Origin: Cinnamomum chago | Taxonomy: Eukaryota > Streptophyta > Magnoliopsida > Laurales > Lauraceae | Assembly (NCBI GenBank): GCA_038049695.1 | Contig: CP142453.1 | Span: 116,910,001-116,974,000, forward strand | Reading direction: 5' to 3' | DNA length: 64,000 nucleotides | Shown: one piece after another, positions 1 to 11,800 of the stretch | Layout: every line of letters begins with the position of its first letter | How positions within the stretch are numbered: position 1 is the stretch's first letter | Program-made: the position numbers and the translations under genes | The notes under the pieces: model-generated | Seen by the model: only the letters and a program-made list of their open reading frames with translations | What the model was told of the DNA's origin: nothing | The model's database searches: none

Positions 1-1989
1 GTTAATGGAGCACGATAGATTCTGGAGTTCTCTGCTTCTTTTTCTTTTTGACTTCTTTTTATAGGTGACAGGTTTCCTGAGGGCGGCATCTCTATCCTTT
101 GCAAAGGCAATTAGACTGTCCCATCCGCGATTGCTGTTGTCTACTGTGATGCCAATTTCCTCACCACAGGCTCTGATTTTTTGAGATAACCACGAACTTG
201 GGGATTCTTGCAGGAAGCTTCGATCTACACGCAGAGAACTGATGGAGTTGGTCTTCTTAGAGATGCTGAGGTCTTCATCAGAATTCTGCCGAGAGGGAGA
301 AATGGCAGAATCATTGTGGGCAGAGAGAACGGTTGCCGGCACTGTGCAAGGAGAGGAGGGGAGAGAAGGGTAAATAGCAGAACCTGATTTGGAAGAGTCG
401 AAGTCCGATATGTAGGAGCAAGCGATCAGACGAAGAGCATTAGTCTTCTCCTCCTGTTGGGCGTCTGAAACTAACAGGGATTTATATCTGCCCTCTGGAT
501 GGCTGCTTTCCGAGAGTCTGTGGGGGATCGGAGGATTTCCTGAGGAAGAGGCAGAGGAGAGCTTACTCGACTTCGATTTGGCCGGAGAGGAAGGCCGAGA
601 AGATGCAACTTCCGCTTCAGGACTTCCTGGGAAGAAATGGGGCTTCGAAACTTTACGATTTTTAGAAGAGGCAAAAGCTGGGGCTGAGGAGGTGGGCCGG
701 CCCAAATTGCTAAGGAATGAACATAAGTTGGCTCCATTCGTCAGCCCATGGCCCACAGGGCTTAACTTTTCTGTGGGCTAGGTCCATGCTTCAGCCTTAG
801 ACCTTAATGAGGCCCTGGACCTTCTAGATCCGGCCTGCTTGCGACCCGCAGCTCGATTCTGGAGACTTCTTTTGGCAAGGTTAGAGAGGTCGACTTCCTC
901 GGCGAACCCTAGAACACCGTCATCGGCGCTGCTTGCTGCTATGGAGGTTTCATCACTGATGGGTGCGACGGAGGAGTGATCTTCTTTTGCCCTAACAGAG
1001 ATGAAGAGATCTCCGACGGAAAGAGGAATCAGCAACGGGAGTTTGCATAATCTGCTGGTTCGAACCTTCACACGCCCGTAGACGAGGTTCGTCTTCTCCG
1101 AAGTGTGGCGATCGACCTCTATGGTTGAACCGACGAAGTCGCCTAAGAGACGAAAGACACCTTCGTTCCAAGCTTGTAACGGAACGCCATAGAAGCGAAT
1201 CCATTTGGTGATAGGGGGGGAGCCAATAATCTCCATCCATCTGTCGAGGGCTTCAAACGGGCTGGAGGATGAACCTGCAACACAGCTCAGGACTTGGCAG
1301 ACTTCCTCTTCTGAGAGGAGTTGGATGTGGACAACATCATCGTCTAGCAATCTTAGCCTGGCTGCCGATTTGCCCCAGTGAGAAGTAAGCCAGCGAGCTA
1401 CATCATCTATAGAGACGTTTTCCTGGAGGAAACCAATCAAGCTATGGCAGAGAGCCTTCATCTCTGACTCAACAAGCGAAGGGGCCACTCGGATGAAGTG
1501 GGAATGTCCGTTCTTCACTATCCACCCTGCACTTGAGTCGACAAGGCACGATGGAGGGCGACTCCAAGCATTGGGATGTTGATGTCGCAGAATCCCTAAT
1601 TTTTCATTGTAGGGTTGATGGTGCAGGGGCCCTAAAGTCTTGGAGAGGCCATCAGCGATTGGATCTGCTGTTCGAGGGCGAGCGTTGTCGACGAGGATTC
1701 TGTAGCCTCTCCAAGATCTCCCGTTGACAAGCTCAAGACCTAGGTTGGCTTCTCTCTCTGTTTTGAATCTGACGAAGCCAAAGCCTCTCTGCTTACCAGA
1801 GGGTTTATCGGTAGGGATGAAGGTGTCTATAACAGAACCTGCTCTGCAAAACATCACTTGAAGCTCTGTCTTTGAGATTTCAGGAGGAAGATTGGAGACG
1901 AAGAGGGAGAAGGCCGTGTCTGATGAAGATCTTCTCCGGGTGAGGTGATGCCCTCGGAAGCGCTCCATGGGTTGAAAATTACGGTACAA
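1..1989 (-). pseudogene. LINE ORF1 (RRM + DUF4283), one in-frame TAG, runs off the window
   Basis: The start is the ATG at 1987-1989. An RRM spans about residues 27-104, with RNP2 LFVSNL (29-34) and RNP1 RGFGFVRF (68-75). A DUF4283-like region with the motif WIRFYGVPLQAWNEGVFRLLG follows in the middle of the protein. The frame is open for 403 codons and meets a single TAG at 778-780. It then stays open in the same frame to position 1, ending in a Ser/Pro-rich stretch and a basic tail (KKKSKRKRSRELQNL). ORF1 proteins of this type bind the element's RNA. Apart from the one stop codon the frame looks undamaged, which suggests a fairly recent insertion. A domesticated RRM gene is less likely given the intronic, antisense position. 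Confidence 0.72.
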
Positions 1990-2040
1990 ATCTCTTATCA
2001 GGCCGTACTTGGCCCCTTAGCCAGAGGTCCGTTGGATTGT
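1..2040 (-). mobile_element. L1-type LINE, 5' portion, antisense in a CPSF160 intron
   Basis: The minus strand carries a long reading frame with an RRM followed by a DUF4283-like region, the usual ORF1 layout of plant L1 (Ta11-type) LINEs. The frame runs off the left edge of the window, so ORF2 (endonuclease and reverse transcriptase) should lie at lower coordinates outside it. The 5' end of the element is somewhere near 2000-2040, but no target duplication can be checked because the 3' end is not visible. The element lies antisense to CPSF160, between the first visible exon (2763) and the missing upstream exons, so it is intronic. Confidence 0.75.
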
Positions 2041-2762
2041 AATTTTACACATGATTTATGACTGATGTTGGATTGAAATAAAATAAAATAATGCATTTTA
2101 AAACTATTTAACTTGAGGGCCACAGATCTAGGGTTTAGGATGATGGGATTGGCTTGAAATTTTATATATGGGCTGATCTCATTTGGATCTTTTGATCCTT
2201 AGCTCATCCATGATTGTTGGCGCCCTAGGTGGCCCCTACGGACTAAGCAAGACAACCGCACAGGAGCAGCCCTCTATATATAGTTTTAATTTTTTTTTTT
2301 CATGTCTTTGTCTTTGGCTTTATTTTTTCCCAATAATTTTGAGAGATCCCCAAAGTACTCATTTGCCTGCTTTGCATTGAATTCCTAAGAATTCATTTTA
2401 AAGTGGGCTCTATAGGAGTATTAAAGAGTTGAGGCAGGGATAGAAGGTGGAGAGATGGGACTCTTGTTTTTCTAGGATTTGATCTACTAGGGTTATGACT
2501 AGTTAATCATTTCCTACCAAAGGGGAGTCTATTTGATGGCCCTTTGTGGGTCTTCAGCTTTGCTTCTTAAGTTTTAGATCTATTTAATAGCGAGGAATTG
2601 CTTGGAGTTCCTAGGAATTCAAGACGATTAAACAAATAAGCACAAAATTTTTAATATCTCCCAATATCATCTAGGAATGATGAATTGCTGATTATGAAAT
2701 GTAACATTGTGCATGATTGTAATGTCCACTGCCCTTACTGTTTCTTTCATTTGATTTGGCAG
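2041..2762. other. CPSF160 intron sequence without a recognisable element
   Basis: A T-rich stretch between the LINE and the first visible exon. I see no coding exon here. In particular, nothing resembles the exon expected just upstream, which in Arabidopsis encodes the segment ending in HYHSQ. It ends in the acceptor TTTGATTTGGCAG at 2762. Confidence 0.5.
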
Positions 2763-2815
2763 TCAGCATCTTGTGCACTTGGCTTGAATAATTATGCCAG
2801 TTCTACTGAAGGAAG
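2763..2815 (+). CDS. CPSF160: CPSF160 exon e1 (first visible)
   Basis: Encodes [17 protein letters not shown] plus two bases of the next codon. The acceptor is GGCAG and the donor GTATGT. The upstream partner exon is outside the window. Confidence 0.88.
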
Positions 2816-5800
2816 GTATGTCCCTGGCTGTCCTTTGATTTCTTTGGCCTATCCATATGTATTTTGTTTTTTTTAAGCATTTGCTTTTGTCTAAGAAATG
2901 AGAGTACCAAATGTATAATTCATTGCTTCCATATTGTGCAATTCTTTGTCATGGTTTAATTATAACAACCCAATTTTGAATCCTCATTTAGAGACTTAAT
3001 GGGGAGTTGTATGCGGAGAGGAACTTATTTTATTTTTTCTTTTACTATTTCAGTCAAGAGATGCCAAGATCAAACTTAAATGTAGAGCTTGATGCAGCCA
3101 ATGCAACATGGTTATCGCATGATGTTGCTATGTTCTCAACCAAAACAGGAGAACTACTCTTACTCACATTGGTTTATGATGGAAGGTAGGAAACCTTAAG
3201 TAATTTAAATTTTGTGAATAGCATTATTATATCCAGAGGGGTTCCTGTCACGTGTGATTCTCTTAGAGATGTATCTCTTGCAAGAGTTGAGACTGTTCGT
3301 GCATTTATGCGATATTATTTCAGCATTTTTTATTTCAATTTCCATTTGCAGGGCTGTCCAGAGACTTGAACTTTCAAAGTCTAAAGCTTCAGTTTTGACT
3401 TCGGTTAGCTTCATTTGATGAACTCTCTATCTATTTTGACTTGTGATTGCGCCTTTGCAATGTGCTGTCACTGTTTTGCTTGCTAATATGCTTACTTATG
3501 ATCTCTTTCTTTCCTTTTAAGGCCATCACAACAATTGGAAGTTCATTTTTTTTCTTGGGTAGCCGCTTGGGCGATAGCCTTCTTGTGCAATATAGCTGTG
3601 GGGTTGCAACAACAATGTCTTCTGGCCATGGAAAGGATGAGGTAAATTTCAGATGATCCTGTTGATTAATTTGATTGCGATGTGGCTGTGGGATTGACTA
3701 AACAACAGTTGATGAGCCATGCTTAAAACATCACATAGGGCAATTTCTGAAAGAATCGCAGTAGGGCCTTTAAAGGCAGGAGAGCTCAAAATTCCTTTTC
3801 ATTCATGAGATGAGAGGCAGATGAGATGTTCACAGAAAAAGCCTCTAACAAACAAGGTTTAGCATGTGAAATCATGTTTTTGCAGATCTGGGGATTGCAT
3901 GAACACTCTTATCCCTCTCCAAATCTTTGCTGAGGTAGAGATTTAGGATTACATCTTGAGTAAATTCTTTGACCTGTGTTATTATGAATAGCCAGTGGCT
4001 ATTTATAAACTACAACCAAAGAAATCGACTTAAATTCGGAAATCTAATTACAACCATACTAGGAAACCTTATTATGAATAGCCAGTGGCCATTTGTAAAG
4101 TACAACAAAAAATATCAACTTAAATTAGGAAATCTAATCATAACCATACCAGGAAACCTAATATTGTAATTACAGAAAGTAACACTCCTAATATAACACA
4201 AATTCCTAATCCTAATCTAACACTGTCTTATTATCATCAATATAAATTAAAACCCATTAACCTATAATTACAAGTAAACCCTTATTTCTCAACAGTGGAG
4301 ACCTTATCCACTCACAATTGCACAAAAACAGCTTTGATTCTGCTGACACCAGGACCTGAAAGTGAAGACACCTAACTAGGTGGAGAAAGCAACATAGACA
4401 AAGGGTGGAGAATCACCAATTTACTAATTACTACTTTTCACTGTACTCTTTTTTTTGGTATAAATTTTACTTTACTCTTGTTTGCTTTAACTGAAGACAA
4501 GTAGAGGTGGAGAAAAACTTTTTGGATGTGAGAGAAAAGTTGGGGAAGCACAAAGTTGTTCCTTGAGAAGAAAAGTTTGTCAAGTGAGCTTACTTTTCCA
4601 AAAAAGAAAAAGAAAAAAATAAGAGAAGGAAATAAAAAAAGAAATGTGGTCACCATTCAATCAAACAAAAACAAAAAACCAATCATTTTTTTGTTTCATT
4701 TCACTATCCAAAAAGACTGGGCACACTTTTCTTCTCCAAAACAAGATACAACTTAACGGAAATATTGCCTTCCATTGAGAGAAAAGGTGCTTCTCATCCA
4801 AACGACCTTTCAGGTGTAGTTATGATTTGTTATTCTTTTTAAATACCAAGGTATTACTGGGTTTCATAAAACATTTAAGCACAAATAGTTTTCTAATTGC
4901 TTTTGTTGTAAGGTTCTTATATTTGAATGTCATCTGTTGTTTGTTTCTACTTTGATTTTGCGCTTTCTGATGTGGTTGTATGGTGATATTTTTGTGCCAT
5001 TTGTGACTTTTAATTGTAGGCAACAGAGATTGAAGGTGATGCTCCTTTGGCAAAGCGATTACGGAGGGCATCTTCTGATGCTTTACAAGATGTTGCTAGT
5101 GGTGAGGAGCTTTCATTATATACTTCAGCTCCAAACAACTCAGAGTCTGCACAGGTCTGGTATCACTCTGTTGTAATTTAGTTGCCACTCATCGTTATGG
5201 AGAGCAATTTTTCTCTCTGATTAAGCTTCAATTTGATATATCAGTTCTTTGGCCCCCCTAGCTAGATTTATAATGTTACATGGCACAACACTAATAATTA
5301 ATGACATGTGGATAATATGTAAGTTTTGTGATTTAAGTTTAACTTATTCTATTTTTACAAGGAACTAACTGTGCTTTCTTTTCTCTTGTAATTCTATGAA
5401 TTTGTTACATCATTGCGATTATTTTTTAAGTATTTTTTATTTTTTTCTAGAGAGTTTTTTCCCTACTACATGAAGCCATCTCCTACTTCAACCTACCGAA
5501 GACATGGTTTCAATTCTAATGGAGATCTCTAGATTCTACTGATCTTTTGAACACACAGTATTGGTGTCACGACCCAAATTCCGGGGCCTTGTCGGATATC
5601 CGGATCGTGATAACTTGGCAATGTATACCATTCATTTATCAAATTATTCGCATAAGAGATTTGGCATATAAATCAATTATAATTCCAATTAATTTAAATA
5701 AAGTCAAACAATATCAAAATCTCTGAATAATCCAAATCCCTATGTTCTGACTCAAAAATAATGTACTAATCATTAAATCAATTTCTAAACAAAACTAAAT

Positions 5801-8800
5801 CTTCTGCCACTCATATAATTATTTCTCGTTTTCTCTCTTCAGCCACGCATGCCAAACTCTATGTGCTGAGCGTCATCCTGATTTATCCCACCGCAGTAAG
5901 ATTACCTGAAGGGGGCAACACAACATCAGTATTACTGGTGAATGAATATTCCTAATTACATAAGCAGCATAAAACATAATATTACATGATTTAACATAAT
6001 TGAATCAATATATTAAATGCACAATGATACATCCATAAATATATTTCCGTGCCCATGCACCTTACCACGCCTCAAAGGCTTATTGTATACATGTATACCG
6101 GTCCTTATGACCCTGTCTCATCGGACACGTCCCCTATGGACCAGCCGCTATAATGGCTCAGACACTAAGTCCAACATCCCCTGTCCGGGATCTCATCATC
6201 TCATAACCACCACAACTCACTATTATTATCAATCTTCCTCATATACATATTAATAGTGTGGACCCAACCCATACTAAGTTCACTGTTTAGTTGCCCCACT
6301 CCAATTCATAATTGGTATTATTGGAGTATGGTTGGTCCACAACATTAAACAAAACACGATATGCAGTAAGTAACACAATGCATATAATTATTCATAACTA
6401 AATTAATCACAGTTACTATAATCACCATTAAATTAATCATCTAATATTTAAGTTATCTGTGTATATAACTTCTATGGTCATCACCTACCAATCCTGGGCC
6501 AAACCCAATTAAAACTGCCCCAGATCCATGCCACAGATCCATGAACAAAGCCCATTTTAGTTGTCCACGCCTGAATACTCACACATGTAACGTTCAGTGG
6601 GTCCCACTTACAAAATGCATGATCAGTCAACTAGGGGATGGTCGACCACTACTATACTATCATCCTCATGGATCTGATCCCTCATCAGATCATGTGATGG
6701 AGTCCACAAACCAAAAACGTGATTCCCTGTTTTCCTATACACAGTCACGCCTGACTGTTTTGAGTCTATTGCCTGGTGGGTCCCACTGATCACAACCCCA
6801 GATGCCCACTACCCTATGGTCGCCCAGGGGTCCACTTCAAGATGTGGGGTGCTGATTTCTATTCATGTGGCCAGATGGGTCCCAGAAGGACCTGACGACA
6901 AGAGACCACAATTCATGCAACAGTCGCCTATATTACATCATAACAATTGGATGAGGCCCAGATGGGGCCCACTCCTCATGGGTCCAGGTCCTCATGGGTC
7001 GACCATGGGTCCCCTTGTGGATCTATGGCCTTGATTCTCCATCTAGTGGGCCATGGGGTCCCACATCTCTCAAACAACAAAACAACCCATTGACGACAGT
7101 CTCTGTTTCCATCAATTTGCAAGCCTATTCGATGGATCCTCAGGGGTTTTCCCTCCAAATCATTGGTATCCTACAAACAGCCATTCCTACACCATTCCTT
7201 GGCTCAAAATAGATTTCAAATCTATTCCATGGTTACAGACCATCACCGTATACTTAACAATACATGATAATTGAATCATACTCCATTATCAATCATCTTG
7301 GTTAAACCATCTAGATAATTAGGAAGATCCACTCACCTTTGGTATGCGATCGTTGCTTTTGCAATGTGTGGGCGTGAATAGGACATCAATCAACCTTCTT
7401 CTCCTTCTCCTAGATTGCAACCACAAGACTCTCTCTCTCAGAATCTTCTCCAAAGGAATAGAATGCAACAACTGTTGTTGGTTTACTTGTATATATAAAG
7501 AGGAGGCAAGTCTCCTAATCCTAATATATCTCCTATTTCCCCTACTATACTTGTTATACAAGTATACAACTCCAGTTCCAAACAAACGTGGGACACTTTC
7601 CAAATTTCAAATTCCATAATAAGTATTACTACTAATTCATAAAAGAGAACCACTAAAGTCTACCTGGGCCAGACTAATCCTGGCCCATAATGCAGGATAT
7701 TACAATTGGCGCTCTCTCTCTCTCTCTCTCTCTCTATACACACACACATGCATGCATGCATACATACATAATAGTTTATAACTATTTTTCACAAGAAAGG
7801 TCACTAAGTGCTATATATCTCATAAGGCTCTTGTCATCCATCTGTGCACAGTATTATTTTTGTTTTGATCTTCCTGTTCTTTTTTTTTATATTTATTATC
7901 TTTCCCTCTCCCTTGAGAAGCCGTATCTCCTAAGGCTAGAGATATCTGTCTATCTGTCATCTACTTCACACACTTTAACTTAGTTTGTTCCCTTTAAACT
8001 TGGGTCTTTGAATGGTTTTTAAATGTTAATACCTCGCACACTTTAACTTAGGTTTTTCTTTTAACTCGATTCCTTGAATAGTTTTTAAATGTTATATCTT
8101 GATTTATCAATCTTTTGGTTTTGGTTTTACAGATTGTAGTTGCATGAGTCCCATATAATGTAGATTCTTAGGGAGGCAGTGTGCAATTATCTATCAGCTT
8201 GGTTCTTCATTGCTATTATCTACAAACAAATCAGCTTACTTTTTCTTGACTTGTTTTGGAATGTTGTGTATTGTTGTTTGATAGAAAAAATCTATATTGG
8301 TTACCTCTGTCTGAGCACCTGGACTAAAAAATTATATTGTAGATTGTTGCTCGAGCGAAGCAAATTTGGGGTCAGTCTAGGGTTGCAATCAGTTCGTTTC
8401 CGGGAATCATGTATCATCCAGACCTGGATCCTATTTTGAAGGGATGGATCTCGAACCAGTTCCAGATCTGGTCGAAACCTCTCATAGGATTCCGGATCCG
8501 GTTCCGACTTTGTGGTATCGGGTTCAGTTTCTTCCGTTTGGATGAGGGAGACAAGTAGAGTGGTGACAAAGTGGTAGTTAGAGAGAATGTCAAGGGGAAT
8601 GACTGCTAATAGTTCTCATTGAAAATTGTCTAACTCCATGTGGATTTCAACCTTTTCATTGAAAGCAACCAACTGGATGACAACATGGTAAATAGAGTCA
8701 TATCCAAGGGTCAAATAGTTGCATAAAAGGACGAAACTAAAGCTGCCTATACACAAGAGAGTTTGGTTCCGGTCCTCGGGTCCAGATATTTATGGATCTG

Positions 8801-11800
8801 GAAATGAAAATAGGTTCTGAATCTGGATCCGATTTCTTATCCTGAACCGAAAATCCATAAAATACTTGGAAACATTCCCAAACAATTCCTAACATATTTC
8901 CTATTATCTAGATAACAAAAGTGGAAGGAAACAACTCAAACAAAGCAAAATTGGAAAAGCAAATCTCAACATATCAGTAGGTAGTACTGTTCTAGTCTTC
9001 TAGATACCTGCATGTCTTGGTTAATAGAGCCCGTGATTGTAGTGGGTGTACAGTAGTACCTTGCAATTAGATTCCTCTTCCAACCCATTTAGATAAGTAC
9101 CGAGAGAGAAAATTGCCTAATAAATCTTAAACTGCACACTGGAAGCCAGCACGACAAATCTGCACATAATAATCCCATTAGATGAGCTGGACTGGGCCTT
9201 ATTTGGGCCTGGTTTAGTCTGGTCTAACCCAATGGACTGCTGTCCATATATTTTGAACTATTGGATCTCTGTGGGTCACACAGAACTTAATGGATTGGGT
9301 CAATTGGATCTTTTAGAGGCTGGTTTTGATCACCAAATAATTCAGAATATGTATAATTTGTAAAATACTTATGGATCCATCTCGACCATCCATTTTATGT
9401 TTTGTCCCATGCTTCTTGATCAAAGCCTTGGTAGGGTAGATTGAGGCCTCATTTGATCGATCACATAAATTTAAATAGTTTAGGACCTGATTTACCACAT
9501 GATCCACTAAATCTAAGCTTTCCACTCCTGTTTCACAGTCATTTGCAAAACAATGGTTGATGTGTATTAAAGCTATTCAGTGGTGTTCTTACACTGTAGT
9601 TCTATGTAAGCACTCTAGCATCCAAGACATACTAATCGATCTCCCAGATGCGTGCTTTAAAGTGAGGTAACTGCTTTATATCAGAAGGCCCTACAGTTGC
9701 CTTTGCACAGCTGGTGAACATAAAACTAATTTGTATGGCCTGTTGTGAAACAGTCCAGCCAAGGCCCACTTTGATTCTGAGTTTTCAGGATTATTCAGCA
9801 GCAAACCTTAGCAACATGCGTGTTCGCCTGAACACGCATGTTTGTGATTGTTAAACAGGTGTGCACTTGCTGATGCTAGTGACTGTTTCTCCAATTGCAA
9901 AATAAAAAAACTTAGCCGTCTCACAATCTCCAATGCCAGAAATCCAATCGCAATTGCTGTTAGAGAGATATGTTTTGTGCCCTTTTGGAGTATCAATACT
10001 CCACCTTGGGAGCATGAAACCTTCTGTTGATCATGTTTGGAGCCGCCAACAAATAAAATTTAAGATATGCATTTTGTGTATATGGGAGGTGGAGGGTGTC
10101 ATCATTTATTCATCCATTATCTTTCTGCAGTGACAAACTGGGCTGCAATATAGACTTTTTGAAGTGAAATGGGGTTCTGCCAAGGACTTAACAGGAGTTA
10201 TTGAAGGCTGGCCATTTTATATATAGGCGGTGGCCTTATAATTGTGTCTTTGCTGGAATTCTTTGGTCTCTTTGTTTATTGCGAATAGTTGAACGTTACC
10301 TAATGAATTGTTATAATGGGGCCGGTTTGCTTGCTTGGAAATTGTATACATGGTCAAATGGGCTCCAAAAAGGATTATTAATTATTAAAGTGGTTATGGA
10401 CGAAGTGTACTAGGTGAGGATGTGGATGCAACCCTCACATTGGATTTGAATTACTTAATGGCGGTGGCTGGGTATTCATTTTTTATCTCCCCTTGATTCA
10501 TTTTCCATTAGAAGGGAGATAATGTATGGTCTTTTTTGGATATTTACTTTTGTTTCTTCAACTGTAACCATCATGTTTAGAAATAGAAGTCTTACAGCTC
10601 CTATGTATTCAATTACATGAAATGAGCAGCTGCTTGATGAGGTGGCTAGTACTAGTAAGACTAAGTGGAGTGATGCAGAATAGACCCATGACCCACGTGC
10701 AAGATTATTTAGATATTATTTCTGATTTTTATTACTTTCTAATTTTATTAAAAAATTGTAATTAGGATTAGATTTCTTATTTTGTAAGTTGATTTCATTT
10801 ACTTTCCTAGTTTGATTAGGTTTTATAGTCACCAAGTTTTCTCTTCTTATGTATATGCATTGTAAGAGATAAAATTCTTAGAGAGTTGATTAATAGAATT
10901 GGGTTTTATAAAATGGTCTCTCCGATTGGTTGATGAGGTTCTCTCCATCCACACTCGTCACACCATCTTCGTTCCATCCGTTCCTCTCATCCATCACCCA
11001 AACCTTCCACGGTTCCCAATCCATCCCAAATCGACTTACCAGATCCCCAATTACCCGAGAACCCTAGACCCCTAATTCCGTTCCATCTTCAATCAAAGCC
11101 CTAAAATCCTCGATCCCAACTCCAAATCCCACCCAACTCCACTATCCAAAAGAAAAACCCTTAAAACCTAATCAAAATAGGAAAGTAAATAAAATCAACT
11201 TAGAAAGTAAGAAATCTAATCCTAATTACGATTCTTTAATAAAATTAGAAAGTAATAAAAATCAGAAATAATTTCTAAATAATCTCGCATGTGATGTCAT
11301 GGGTCTATTTTGCTTCATGGAAGGTGGTCTCTTGGGCTATGATGCCTAGACACGGAATGGATACGGCAGGGACACTCCATAGTCCATATATATAGCATGG
11401 AATGGATTTTACCCAAAATAAAAAAAGATTTATCGGATGCGATAGACACGAGACATTACCTATAGTGAAGTATCCTGGTATCATACCTCATGGGCCTTTC
11501 TAGGGGGGAGTTTGAGAGAATGCATCAGGTGCATGCTTCCTATGTTGTTTTGTCAAACTTTCTTCCCCTCCTAGTGTGGTGCTGGTTGGCCTGCTAGTTT
11601 ATCATTTTTTCAAATGAGAGTGTGGGATCTTAATTTTGATGGTAGTGTTTTAAGGGTGTTTGATAGGGTGATAAAGGATTCCAATTATAGTCAAGCCAAA
11701 AATTATTCCGAGTTTTTACTGACAAAGCTGCTAGCCAGTAATCCCAAAACCAATTGGTGATAGGAAACTGCACAAACAATTAATTAACACCCCCCCTCGG

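Noticed and set aside
778..1989. RRM protein as a splicing-factor gene
   Set aside because: The RRM plus DUF4283 layout, antisense intronic position and continuation of the frame into a typical LINE ORF1 tail point to a retrotransposon.
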